A DNA stretch of 64,000 nucleotides from Morinoia aosen (GCA_030386875.1 CM059569.1:38417842-38481841); one strand, 5' to 3'; shown: positions 44,218 to 57,856, counted from the first letter of the stretch. Numbers and translations are program-made. Notes: generated by a model from the letters alone, not told the origin.

Positions 44218-44410
44218 ACCTGTAAAATTGTCTCCCTGATATTAATAGACTCGAGATGAAAGTTTTGAGGTAGTACAAAGTTTGTGCGTTCCCTTCTTGA
44301 GATGATCGAAGAAGAGAGAGAGCTGATGCTCTCACATAGTTTGTCGTGTATGGCAAGCTGGCAGTAAACTAGAACCTTCTTCCACTGAACTAGCTCTCCT
44401 TTCTTGAAAA
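44218..44410 (-). other. unassigned exon-like ORF with a consensus donor
   Basis: On the minus strand a frame of about 63 codons (KGELVQWKKVLVYCQLAIHD... ending FHLESINIRETILQ) ends at CAG|gtgagtga. A possible acceptor (gcttttcaag) lies at its start in phase 0, which would match the phase-0 donor of the last SAMHD1 exon at 45,276. It may be a C-terminal SAMHD1 exon, a UCKL1 5' exon or another gene. The sequence shows no similarity that I recognise to the conserved SAMHD1 C-terminus. Confidence 0.3.
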
Positions 44411-44659
44411 GCTACCTCGTTGATCCAGGAAGAAAAAGCAAGGCGCATAATAAATGGAAACACAGGAACGAGAGAGAATGCTGGATGGTGTGTGCAGGAA
44501 CATAAACACTGCGTGATGCATCAGGTCACAAAATGGCTAAATGCACCGCCAGCAGGTATAGAAGAGGGCAAATTGTGTCACTCCACACGGACAATGCTAC
44601 AGCCAGGCACGCACACACTGATACTTGACCTGCATGTGTTACCTGTGCGTACACTAGTC

Positions 44660-45070
44660 ACATACTAATGCCAGTGCTGCAGGTGCTACATGTGCGTACA
44701 CTACGCACACACTAATGCCTGTGCTGCAGGTGCTACGTGTGCATACACTACGCACACACTAATGCCTGTGCTGCAGGTGCTACGTGTGCATACACTACGC
44801 ACACACTAATGCCTGTGCTGCAGGTGCTACGTGTGCATACACTACGCACACACTAATGCCTGTGCTGCAGGTGCTACGTGTGCATACACTACGCACACAC
44901 TAATGCCTGTGCTGCAGGTGCTACGTGTGCAAACACTACGCACACACTAATGCCTGTGCTGCAGGTGCTACGTGTGCATACACTACGCACACACTAATGC
45001 CCAAGCTGCAGGTGCTACATGTGCATACACTACGCACACACTAATGCCTGAGCTGCAGGTGCTACGCGTG
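44660..45070. repeat. 47-bp minisatellite, about 8-9 copies
   Basis: The units contain ACTAATGCCTGTGCTGCAGG and then TGCTACGTGTGCATACACTACGCACAC. The outer copies are more diverged (GCCTGAGCTG, GCCCAAGCTG). It shares CTACGCACACA with the adjacent 18-bp array. Confidence 0.9.
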
Positions 45071-45104
45071 CACTACACACACAAGACACAAGTACGCACT
45101 ACGC

Positions 45105-45213
45105 ACACATGCTGCGCTACGCACACATGCTGCGCTACGCACACATGCTGCGCTACGCACACATGCTGCGCTACGCACACATGCTGCGCTACGCACACAT
45201 GCTGCGCTATGCA
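45105..45213. repeat. 18-bp minisatellite, six copies
   Basis: The unit is ATGCTGCGCTACGCACAC. It ends about 60 bp from the last recovered SAMHD1 exon, on its intron or 3' side. The CxxCA-like ORFs here are artefacts of an 18-bp (multiple of 3) unit. Confidence 0.9.
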
Positions 45214-45275
45214 CACATATGCAGCACAGAGCGCATACAGCGCTGGCGCTGCACAGAGAGAATGCCGCCACGCAC

Positions 45276-48200
45276 CTCCATCAGCTTCAGCTCCTCACGA
45301 GCCAAGTGGAAGGCATTCTTCAGGTCGGCGAGGACATTCTTGTCGTTGCTTGTGCTCAACACGTGCAGGAACGAGCATGTGTACCTGCCCAAGTTTGATT
45401 TTCATAAGTCATCAGAAATGATATACACAAGGAAATAAAAATATAATAGAACAAAAATGAACCGCTTTAGAAGAGTCCCACTCTCCTTCTATGGTTATGC
45501 TCAGGAACCAGCATACAGAGACGTGTTTTACTCAACATACAGCAGATAAAAATTGTCTACGGTTCTTCTGACATTTAGTTGTCATAAGAAGGTGTGGTGC
45601 ACCTGTTCTCATAACATACAAGGCGTGTCCGTAAAATAAGTTCCACGGGCTGCCGCTGGCGCTAGGATCGTTTCTATGCGCGGCCAGGCAACAGAGGCAG
45701 GTTGTTTGGTTCCCCCACTCCAATCCCTTACCAAGCCAGCATCGCTGCGACGTTTAGGCCTGGCTCATCAGACGTCAGCGATGGAGCTTCCTCTTGCGTC
45801 TCCTGCCAGCTGCGAGTTGCAGTCTCTTATTTGTTTCCTGGCCGCTAAGTAGAAATCGGCAAAGGAAATTCACCAAGAACTTTGTTAAGTGTATGGAGAA
45901 GAGAATCTTTGGAATCTTTTCGCACAGCTCCCGAACTGTAATCCGTCAATCTTCAAGCATTGCCGCTTCGACTTGGGCAACTGTTTCATCGGAAATAGAT
46001 GGCCGCCCTGCACTGGCTTAGTCGTGGACGTCTGTTCGGCCATTTTTAAAGTCATTGACCCATCTGCGCACCATCCCGGAGCTCATACACTCTTCTCCAT
46101 ACACTTGACAAAGTTCTTCGTGAATTTCTTTCGCCAATTTCTTCTTGGCAGCCAGGAAACGAACAACAGAACTTTGTCACTCCAGTCACACGACAGCGTG
46201 TGATGAGCAGAAAATGCTGTCCTTACAACACCATCGTACATATAGTACTGTAATTGTGCTCATAATTTAAAAGTGTTTCTATTATTTTGAGCCCTCTTCG
46301 TGTCTGGAAGTTACCAAAGAGTGCTGATAACAACAGAGACGGTTGATCATACCCAGTCTTATCCAACACGAAGATACGCTTTGCAAGCTTCAATGCTGGT
46401 CCATCAGGCATATCAACACCAAAAGCTCACCAACGGAAGGAGTGCAAAGACACACATACACAGCCAATCACCATGCATACTGCCAGTCACACAAACACCA
46501 CAAGTCTCACACACCAGAAAGAACAAGTCACTCATGCTCCACAAGTCACAAACACACACAAAAACCCTCACTTTGACGGAAAGATGCCATGAGGTAACAG
46601 CTCCCGCTCGACAATGCGATCACCTTCTTTCGAGTAAAACCTGTAAAATAGAATTATGTACTCAGAAAAGTGCATATAAGTTCATGCACAGATTATCTCA
46701 AAGCAAAAGCAGGAAAACATTTGGTTTTAGTGTGAGAAGTTGGGAACAACGGAAGCACGTGTTCACTTTATTAAATTGAACCATTTCATTTCCACGCTCA
46801 TTCTCAGCCAAATGGTCTGGGAATAAAAATATTTAACAATGAATACCATCATCAATTGACTAGGTTATCTTACATGCTAGCCAAATAAACGATAAACATA
46901 ATATAAATTTGCTGAAGTGATGAGTGAACAATAACTCCAGAGATATCCATAACTTGGTGCTATGAAGTCATTAGTAACCGTATTGAAGTCAGCACAACAC
47001 GAGGTTGGCATCAAAAAATATAGAGAACTCTTCAAACAAGTCCCTAAAACCCAAAAAAGTTGTGTGGCAGAGGTGTTTCTTGGTGTTTTTTTCTTGCTTT
47101 TAGGGCAGGCTTTTCAAAGCCAACCTTGGCAACGTAACCCGTGCAAAATAACTCTTGGTGATAATTGTGGGACTTGTAAACACTTGCTAGGGCTGCTTGG
47201 TGTTGCATGATGTACTCGGCACATGGACCATCAGCAGAGATCAATTGAGGCTCCTACGATCATACAGTACCAAGCATCCTATTCAGTAAGTGAAAACGAG
47301 TTGTGCACACCACTATCTTCCTAAACTTGCTCCTGTCTGGAGAGTGAGTTGTTCGTATGGAAGATAGTCGCAAAATGATCAAACACATCCATTAGTTGTA
47401 AAATGGTCAAACACATCCATTAGTTGTAAAATGGTCAAACACATCCATTAGTGGTAAAATTGTCAAACACATCTGTAACGATATATTCAACAAAAGTTAT
47501 CTATATACGTAGAGAGGACAGGCGCGACAACCGGCAGGTCGACGCTAGGCTGCCCGGGAGGTATAGGGGGTACAGGAGCAGGGAGAAGTAGGTAAAGGGG
47601 GGTAGAGGATATTTCGAGAGCTAGTCCAAAATACATCGCATATACGGGAGTTGTTGTAAATAAACAACATAGCACAGGAAAATAGGGGGTTTAAAAAGAT
47701 TATTATATAAGAGCAAGGGACTAAGGAATATTGGTATTTGAGAGTAAAGCGCGGAGTAATTTCAGTTTGAAGGAAGGGACACGTAGCACAAGGAAAGCGA
47801 CGCTTTAGAACGAACCAATTAGAGGGCGAGGATTTTTCGCGCGCATTCCGCTTAGCCGATGCGCATCCCTTGTTCGAGGGGACCATAAATACGCAGAGAG
47901 TTTGCGAGCCGGCCTACTTCGTCGATTCACTGACTCAGTGCAGGATGTAGGGATACGAGTTCTTCGAGGGGGAGGTGAGATTTTGTTCTTTGTTCTTTGA
48001 AGAATCTCATACAGCTTATTATATTTGTGTTCATAAAAAGAGTGGAGTGATTCAAGTAGAAATGGTTGACAAATTTTATTGCAATTGAAGTTGTTGTCTA
48101 GGTGGGGCGCAGGGATTTTCATTGTTAATATTGAAGTAAGTTCTTAGGGTTTTCATTTAAATTATCCTCGAATTGTTCTCGTGTTTAGAGTTCCACTTTA

Positions 48201-51200
48201 ATGTGGGGAATGAAAGAATTATTACATTATTTCTTAGAGCGAAATCAGAATATTCGTGTCTTATTGAACTATTGAAGTGTAGGCTAAATGGTTTTCATTT
48301 GATCTCGAAACAGAGTGCTTTGTGATTTGTTTTGTAAAGCGGGGTGAAATAATCCAATTATTCTCAGAGGAAAATAAATAAATTTTATGATTGATTTGGG
48401 GATTAAAGGGGGTAAAATTCAATCAATTCGATTTGAAGTAGGGGCATTGCAAGGAATAAAGATTCAAGTGGAGTGTAGTCACTTAATATAATCCTTGTTC
48501 CCAGGAGGGGTCGGGTGTTTGAGTGTGGAGCGGCTTGGAGTTTTCAACGATGTGGGGCTAGGCGACTCCGGGTTGCAGAGCAACCTGACCATATGGCGCT
48601 TACCAAGCTGAAGTGCCAGGGCCCACTGCCTACCAGTCACACTGAGAGGGAAGTTATGCAAGCAATAGAGCTTAGAAAATGTTCAGGCTCTCTGAAATTC
48701 AAGAGGAGCTCGGGGTATGCCTTGGAAACGCTTCGTTCGGAACGATCAAGAGAAGTCATGGATAATAGGCCATAGGTGACTGTGCTTTTTTTCCTTCCGC
48801 GCGCGCTGCGATTGCCTAGGATTGTGCAGGATATGTCTCTGGTTGGTGTTTTGTGTTGGCGTTACAAGGTACGCGCGCCAGTAACTTTCGCTAATATTGT
48901 GTGTCGCAAATTTCTTTGCTTGCCAAGAGTGTCTCATGCCAATCACGTGTTCATTAACTAACTCGAAATAAAGTAATCAATAATGTACCATTAACCGAGT
49001 GTTTCATTTCCCATGTTGAACTGAGGTATTGGTGTGAGTGAGCAGATCAGTAGTTACTTTCTCTACTTTTCCAACTGTTCTACCATTTCCTCTTTCTGTG
49101 TTTTCCGCTCTGTGTTTTTCATTTCCTCTTTTACTAGGAGGTTTCGAGTCCTCCATTCGAACTAGCACAGTGGAGGGCGCCTGATCAGCGCCACGTACGC
49201 ACACTGTGCTAAGTTTCGTGACACATCCAATAGTTGTCAAATGGTCAAACACATCCAATAGTTGTAAAATTGTCAAACACATCCATTAGTTGTAAAATTG
49301 TCAAACACATCCATTAGTTGTAAAATTGTCAAACACATCCAATAGTTGTAAAATTGTCAAACACATCCATTAGTTGTAAAATTGTCAAACACATCCATTA
49401 GTTGTAAAATTGTCAAACACATCCATTAGTTGTAAAATTGTCAAACACATCCATTAGTTGTAAAATTGTCAAACACATCCATTAGTTGTAAAATTGTCAA
49501 ACACATCCATTAGTTGTAAAATTGTCAAACACATCCATTAGTTGTAAAATTGTCAAACACATCCATTAGTCATAAAATGGTTGAATGCATCCATTAGTCG
49601 AGAAGATACATGGATTTCAAAGTCGCCTAATTTTGAAGCCGTTTTCCAACGTTTTTAAGAAGCAGTGCTTGGGACAGTATGATTTTAGAGGCCTCAATTA
49701 AAATGCTAAGGCAAAGCTGTGATGGGCACCATGTGCAGACAGCTCTCAAGTGCAGGTCGGTGTCACGTGTTGCTTCAGCACACACTGATACTTGACCGGG
49801 ATACCTGATACCCACTGATACCTTCGGCACAAACCGGGATGCCAGCGGATACAAAACCCTTATACACAACATTCAACAGTTTTGTGTTGCTCATCAAGTT
49901 TATGTTGAAACATCCTGATAGCATTTAAAGCTGTACAATGTACATCAGACTCAGATCACAGCTGCACACCACACTCAGCACACAGCTGCACACCACACTC
50001 AGCACACAGCTGCACACCACACTCAGCACACAGCTGCACACCACACTCAGCACACAGCTGCACACCACACTCAGCACACAGCTGCACACCACTCAGCACA
50101 CAGCTGCACACCACTCAGCACACAGCTGCACACCACACTCAGCACACAGCTGCACACCACTCAGCACACAGCTGCACACCACACTCAGCACACAGCTGCA
50201 CTCCACTCAGCACACAGCTGCACACCACTCAGCACACAGCTGCACACCACTCAGCACACAGCTGCACACCACTCAGCACACAGCTGCACACCACTCAGCA
50301 CACAGCTGCACACCACTCAGCACACAGCTGCACACCACTCAGCACACAGCTGCACACCACACTCAGCACACAGCTGCACACCACACTCAGCACACAGCTG
50401 CACACCACTCAGCACACAGCTGCACACCACACTCAGCACACAGCTGCACACCACACTCAGCACACAGCTGCACACCACACTCAGCACACAGCTGCACACC
50501 ACTCAGCACACAGCTGCACCAAGCAACACACCCCCCCCCACCTGACTCTCTCCAGCGGGTCGCTGCCCTTGCTGCCGTAGCTGAGCTTAGCTTCAGTCAC
50601 CTTGAGGCAGCGCTTGGCTTGCTCTGAAGCTTGCAAGTGACGATCCATTGACTCTTTCATGGCTCTCACACAGTCTTGATCCAGCTGCTGAGGAAAGTGT
50701 GCAAAAAATGAAATATCATGGAAGTAAGACTCATTCAAACAGAATTTCTACAGCATTATTTTTTTCCAACGTAAAAAGTATTCAGGATAAGCTCGCCAAT
50801 AACTTATGCAGTGGCCTTTTTGGGATAGAGGGTGTGTGGAGCAACCTACCTATTAACTTGACCCACCCAATATAGTTTACGAGGTAACCCTACCTATTGC
50901 ATGCAGTAATAACCTGCTCAGTGTTTTAGAGAGTGTGTGGGATTAATTAATTAAAATCATACGCTAGTACTTTTATGTTTGAGGAATTAAACGGCATCAA
51001 AAAATCAAACCAACGTCGTTTACAAATATCAAAGACAACTGCAATGAACAAGCGCAAAACACCCAAATAATTATCAAATAAAATTCAATACCCTCAAGAG
51101 AGGACCCTGAGGAGCAGGGGTATAGCCTGAAGAAGAGATCACACTTACCTCCACAAGACGCCCAAGAGAGGACCCTGAGGACCATTAGTGTAGCCTACCT

Positions 51201-54200
51201 CAGGCACAACGACTTGGCCAACATCCTCGTACAGGCGGCGACGATACACATTTTTGATGATTCTCTTTGCCTTGTGGAGGCTCAGGTCCTCAGTAGGCTC
51301 CCAGAGGATACGCTGCACCACGTCGTCCGTCAGCTGCGCGAACGCCTTCATGTCGTCTGCGCACTGTGACAGCGCCAGTCGCCTTTCCTGCCTGGTGAAA
51401 TGAAGGATACTTGAAATGCACAACGTGATGCAAGATTTCAAAGTGCTGTCAGCATCGAACATATTTTATAGGCTACCTACGAGCACAGGAAATTATCCCT
51501 ACTTGTTAGCTCCTTGAAGATTAGATTAGATTATAGGTTGGTTTAAGCCTCCCTAACCGCTACAAAAAAGAGCAGATCAAAGAGAGGAAGGCACCATTAA
51601 GTACGGATATTAGGGAATGCGGAATCTATGCAGAAGGTGCACAGAAACAGAAAGTTGGGTAAGAAGTTCATGAAACAAGATAAAAGTTGAAGACGAAAAT
51701 AGTAGGTGCTGAATAACAGGACAGCAGTGAACCAAAAAAGGTGGTCGTTAACATAGCAAAAAATATTTTATTTCAACAAAAAGAAGGCCTACCTAACTCT
51801 CAGCTCGGGCCCTCACATTTTCCCCCTCGGAGCGCTAATTCCCATAGATACAATAATTGTTTCCCCCTGAGGGGTAGCTCCTTGAAGTTGGTGAGATTCA
51901 TTCAACCTACACAAGATTCTTTTCTTGCAGCCCTGCCTCCCTTGCTGCTGAGGTGCGAGGCACCTACACTCACCCTTGACTTCCAGCCACCGTCACGTAG
52001 GGGTCCGCCTCCTTGAATGCATCGACCAGCCTGCACACGGGTCTCCATTTGGTATCTTTGAATGTAGCAACATGTATTGTCTATGCTGGAATAGCCATCA
52101 TACAAATGTCGCAAGAAATTCATCAGGGAGCCTCAGCAACTGATATAAAAATGCGAAAGCAAGATAAGCTACTTTAATCATAAAGGTTTTTATTTCAATA
52201 AAATATATTTTCAAACATTTTAGCCACAGGCCATCAGTTAAGCTTATTTTTAAACTTAAGCGAGTTTCAAACAACACTCGTAGTTAATTTCCTCTAGCCA
52301 TAGTAAAAAGAAGATTGCAATTAATGAAATTTTATCACTTATTTTTAGATTTGTCATTCAAAAATGCTCATAAGTAGCCGCAGATCAGAATAACAAATTA
52401 AACAAAATGAAAATGCTGGCAGCTTGCAAATGAATTTCAAAACTGAAAATTTCAACATGACAAACTAATGTATTTCATTGCATTAAAATAAATACTTCAC
52501 AAAAATGAAATGATTTAGAAAAATTGACAACTGATTAACTTTTGGATGAATAATGAATTGGTTTCAAGGTTAGTGGAGCATGAGCACCTCATACAAGTCA
52601 GCACATGGCGCACCTCACCACAGTCCATGGCGCACCTAACCACACCACATGCACTGCATCAACATGGCAGAATCACACGCACAGTACATACACAATACCT
52701 ATGTGCATCATGACAAATCTATTACACCATCTAGCAACACAGAACACATATTATACTAACAAACACCACACAATACTTGCTGCTTTTGTGTGCACCACAC
52801 AACATACCCTACACAACACTTGTTAAAGCAAGATACATCACACTTGTATCATCAACACCAAACTAAGATGCCCCACAACCCCCTTACTGTGCCAACATAC
52901 ATCACACTCCACATCAACACCACACCAAGATGTCCCACATTGCACCAACATGCATCACACTTGGTGATGCAAAAAATACGTTTTTATGCCAGTTTTTATT
53001 TAAAAAAAAAACATGTTTTTTACGTTTTTTTTTGCACACATCCCAATTTGTTAAGTAAAAAACAATCAGACATAATAGATATAGTAAGCTCTGAATTCTG
53101 ACTCCATCAATCTAAGTTCTGTGGCTCCTGCTGTTCTTCAAAAGACTTTTATAGGTAATTATGGGTTATCTGCCACCACTTTTACTGTATGGTTTTCTTT
53201 CGATGTTAGGTCAAGTTAAGGGGGACAACCCAGCGATTTTTAATTTTTTAACCCATTGTTCTGAAATTTGCACAAATAATGTATTCTTAAAAAAGAAACA
53301 CATTTTTCCTACGTGACTTTTTCAATTTTGGCCTTAGTTTTTGAGAAAATGGGAAATATTAGTTTGCCATATAATTTTCTCAGACATTTCAAAAGAATAA
53401 AAGTCAATGAGTTTCCATGAGAATAACAACAAAGTAAACAACTTGCAGTTTTGCCAAGTCTCTTACAATATAAATTCCAGACACTACATCAAATTTGCAG
53501 AAAACGCTTATCTATGACCACCAGTAAAAACATGTTATTAAAAATCATTGTTTGAGGAGTTGAAGGTGGTGGCAGCACGTGCATTGTAAAATAAATGAAA
53601 CACCAAAACGTGAAACCACAGAAAATGAAAAATGTCCTAAAACCATAGAAAACCATGAATTAAGGGGTATGCTGCTTTATTTCATAATCTGACAAGGAAA
53701 AAATTACTGTAATGCGGTTTTTTTCCATGCTGACTTATTTTAAAGCAGAATATTAAAAAAATATCCACGTTTGTTTTCGTCATTTTTTTGCAAAAAAACA
53801 TGGTTTTAATAAAAAAACAGCATAATTTTTTTGAGTCATATCTCTAATCACACTCCATATGAACACCACCTCAAGACCCTACACTGCGCCACTAGTGCGA
53901 CACTGACATGCACGTGAGCTTGTGACACACTCTGTGCTGGTACGCCTTCTTGTGGAGCTGGTAGCGCACGGAGAACATGTCCATGATGTCCCCCGCTACC
54001 TTGTCTCTGAAGCAGATCTGGCGCCCCTCGTCGCCCACCTCTAACACCCTCGCGTACTGGATGAGGCGCTCGTACGAGAAGATCACCTAAGACAGAGGCA
54101 GAAACCTGCGCCTCAGAAAAGTTTCAACTATGGTTGTGCCTCAGATAAGTATCAACTATAGTTGTGCCTCAGAAAAGTATCAACTATGGTTGCGCCTCAG

Positions 54201-57200
54201 AAAAGTATCAACTATGGTTGCGCCTCAGAAAAGTATCAACTATGGTTGTGCCTAAGAAAAGTATCAACTATGGTTGCGCCTCAGAAAAGTATCAACTATG
54301 GTTGTGCCTCAGAAAAGTATCAACTATGGTTGTGCCTAAGAAAAGTATCAACTATGGTTGTGCCTCAGAAAAGTATCAACTATGGTTTTGCCTCAGAAAA
54401 GTATCAACTATGGTTTTGCCTCAGAAAAGTATCAACTATGGTTGTGCCTCAGAAAAGTATCAACTATGGTTGCGCCTCAGAAAAGTATCAACTATGGTTC
54501 TGCCTCAGAAAAGTATCAACTATGGTTCTGCCTCAGAAAAGTATCAACTATGGTTTTGCCTCAGAAAAGTATCAACTATGGTTTTGCCTCAGAAAAGTAT
54601 CAACTATGGTTCTGCTTCAGAAAAGTATCAACTATGGTTTTGCTTCAGAAAAGTATCAACTATGGTTTTGCCTCAGAAAAGTATCAACTATGGTTGTGCC
54701 TCAGAAAAGTATCAACTATGGTTTTGCCTCAGAAAAGTATCAACCATGGTTCTGCTTCAGAAAAGTATCAACTATGGTTTTGCTTCAGAAAAGTATCAAC
54801 TATGGTTCTGCCTCAGAAAAGTATCAACTATGGTTCTGCCTCAGAAAAGTATCAACTATGGTTTTGCCTCAGAAAAGTATCAACTATGGTTTTGCCTCAG
54901 AAAAGTATCAACCATGGTTCTGCTTCAGAAAAGTATCAACTATGGTTTTGCTTCAGAAAAGTATCAACTATGGTTTTGCCTCAGAAAGGTATCAACTATG
55001 GTTTTGCTTCAGAAAAGTATCAACTATGGTTTTGCCTCAGAAAAGTATCAACTATGGTTTTGCTTCAGAAAAGTATCAACTATGGTTTTGCCTCAGAAAA
55101 GTATCAACTATGGTTTTGCCTCAGAAAAGTATCAACTATGGTTCTGCTTCAGAAAAGTATCAACTATGGTTTTGCTTCAGAAAAGTATCAACTATGGTTT
55201 TGCCTCAGAAAAGTATCAACTATGGTTCTGCTTCAGAAAAGTATCAACTAAGGTTAGGCCACAAAAAGTATTTTTAAATCTTCACTAAAATTAGGTTACT
55301 ATCTTGACAGGAGAAAATTATTTTGTGACGATCTAGGAAATTTAATGTAACAAATTTTATATAATGTTCAATATAATAAGTTTTGTAGCTCGTTCATTGG
55401 ACAAGATTCTCTGCTTAGGTTCTAACAGCAACATAGAACTCAGCAGCCTGACAAGTACTTCCTAGTTGTCGGTGAGAGTAAATGTGCACTAACAAGGATG
55501 CCAAGGTGCTAATCAGGATGCCAAGATGCTTACCGGGATGCCAAGGTGGTGGCTGTCACGCAGGAGGTAGTCCCACTTGTCAACGTCTATGCCATTCCTT
55601 TCATTGTTCACAATCTAAAAACAAAGACACATGGGTTCACAAAATGGAATTTAACAGACGAGTGTAATGTGAGAATGGTTTTGACAAACGCATGGTTAAA
55701 GCCTATTTTTTTCTTGCTCAAGGGTTTGGCTAAAGCTTTACCTTCCATCAAGATTGCATTAGAGCTCAATGACGTCCCACAAGCACGGAATGAGGTACTC
55801 CTAACATTGCAACGAGTTGATGGTTTTGTGATGAAAGCATTGGCATGCCATCAAGTGCCATTCACTTGTGATATACTTTTTTTGTGAAGCACTCAATGAA
55901 CATGCTCACACTAGCTGGAAACTAGAATGAGAATTTTGAACAAAATTTTCATCTGTAACTCCATGTAGTTATTGATACTGCTCTGAGAAACATTTCTGAG
56001 CACAAGTCCTTCTCCGTATTGAGTTTAGTGAAGGTGTTACTCAGCATAAAATTCTCCTTTTGAAAGCTTATCTTTACAGCAACATCTTTCTCTGCAAAGT
56101 TGAACTTTAAACATGAATTCCTCTCCCAACATTGAACACGTCAACCAACCAACATCAAACGTCTATAGAGAGAAACGATACCTGAATAGAAGCCAAAATA
56201 TAACAAACGTATCACTGTTCCCATAACATGAAAGCTATAATAAATAACATCCTCTACCAACTAATTCACTTTTGGGGATGAATCAATTAAGTATGTAGAA
56301 TATAAATCATTCCTCATGCCTCACTCTAAAGCAGTTTTTCTTAACCTTTTTTCTCCAATTCACCACTTTTTAGTGAGCCGACTCACCATTCCTTGCCACA
56401 GCATCTTCCTTTTACTTATCTGTGACATTCCTAACTCAGCAGTGTTGTTACTTTTACCCAAATATGACATACAATACTTCATTATGGTGGTTTTTGGTAT
56501 CAAAATCGCCTGTAAATGGTTGTGATTTGTAATTAATTCAACATTTGGATGTAATGTATTAAATTTTGAAGTACTATCGATTTTTTGTGGGTGGACACAA
56601 ATGCACAAAATTCCCTACCTGGCAACTCCACCATTCCCTACAGGTTAACACTTTGACTGCGACTACTAAATATTATATTCAACACGAAACTCAAATTTAA
56701 CGCCAATTGTAGTAAGCTGTTTGAAGAATACCAAACATGAACTGGATTGTGCCTTCATTTAGCTTTGATTAAATATTTATGAAAATTGAGTTTGCGACTT
56801 CTGGCCAGTTAAGAAAATTACCTCCGTATACCACCGGTGGCGCACATCGCAGTTAAAGTGTTAAGAACGGCCAGTCTAAAGCTAAACTAGAGGCACTCAC
56901 ATCGTAGAGGAAGGATTTCTCCTTCCCCCTTCCAGTGTCCGTGGCCTCTCTTTTCCCAAGGATGAGCGCCTGGGGGAACATCAACAAAAGTTACACAAGC
57001 ATAATCACAAATCAGCCACACACACACACACACAAGTATTGCCAAATATGAACACGCAGCCCTCATTTTGAAAACTTGTCACTCACCCGAAGCCCTGGCC
57101 CTTGTTTGAAAGAAATAAAATTGTCATAGAAGGGCTATGAAGGATTGAGATAATTTTCTAAATTATAAACATGTGCGATTTTGTCTATTTTTTTCATTTA

Positions 57201-57824
57201 GGGCCTATATGCCACTTAATTGTCAACTGCGTAACTGTGAGGCCTGCGTGTGATGCACCTCATTTTAGAAGAGTTGTTAATTAAGATCATTTTTGTCCCG
57301 GTTGCCTCTTGTGCTCCCAGTGAATGCTAAACTTAAAGCTCTGTGCACAATAACCAAGTACAGGTAAAAAATTTCCTTGAAAAAAATGTCCATCCAAAAA
57401 TCCAACCCAATTTCTGACTAGCACACAAAATAATTTTTAAAAAGTGTGCCCACTCTATGCTTGCGTGAAAAAGTATATTACCTTGCAAAAATATGAATAT
57501 ACTCTGAAAATACCTGAATTGCCAATACGTCCATAAACGTGCATTAAGAAATGCACTACAAGACCAAACCTGGGACAAGGATGTAAGGCAGGAGGACCCT
57601 CGCAAAAGTAAACATTATATAAATACAAACACACTGACAACAAGCCAGCATAGGGGAAAAGTGCTGAAACTATGTTGAGGGTTGAGGTTTTTTTGTGAGG
57701 GGAAGCTTAAAGCTTAGCCTGCACATGATTGTTTTATAGCAGCTTTTGGCTCAGCTTACCATACACACTCTGCAGTGAGAGTACAGTAAGTTGAGCCAAA
57801 AGCTGTCAAGAAACAATCATGTGC

Positions 57825-57856
<32 letters not shown>

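Noticed and set aside
53215-53680. TTAAGGGGGACAACC ... TTAAGGGG as another TTAA element
   Set aside because: The two ends are not convincingly inverted and the boundaries are arbitrary.
54162-55288. ORFs of about 300-374 codons in all three plus frames
   Set aside because: They are produced by a stop-free 28-bp tandem unit. No start context, splice signals or non-repeat coding sequence.
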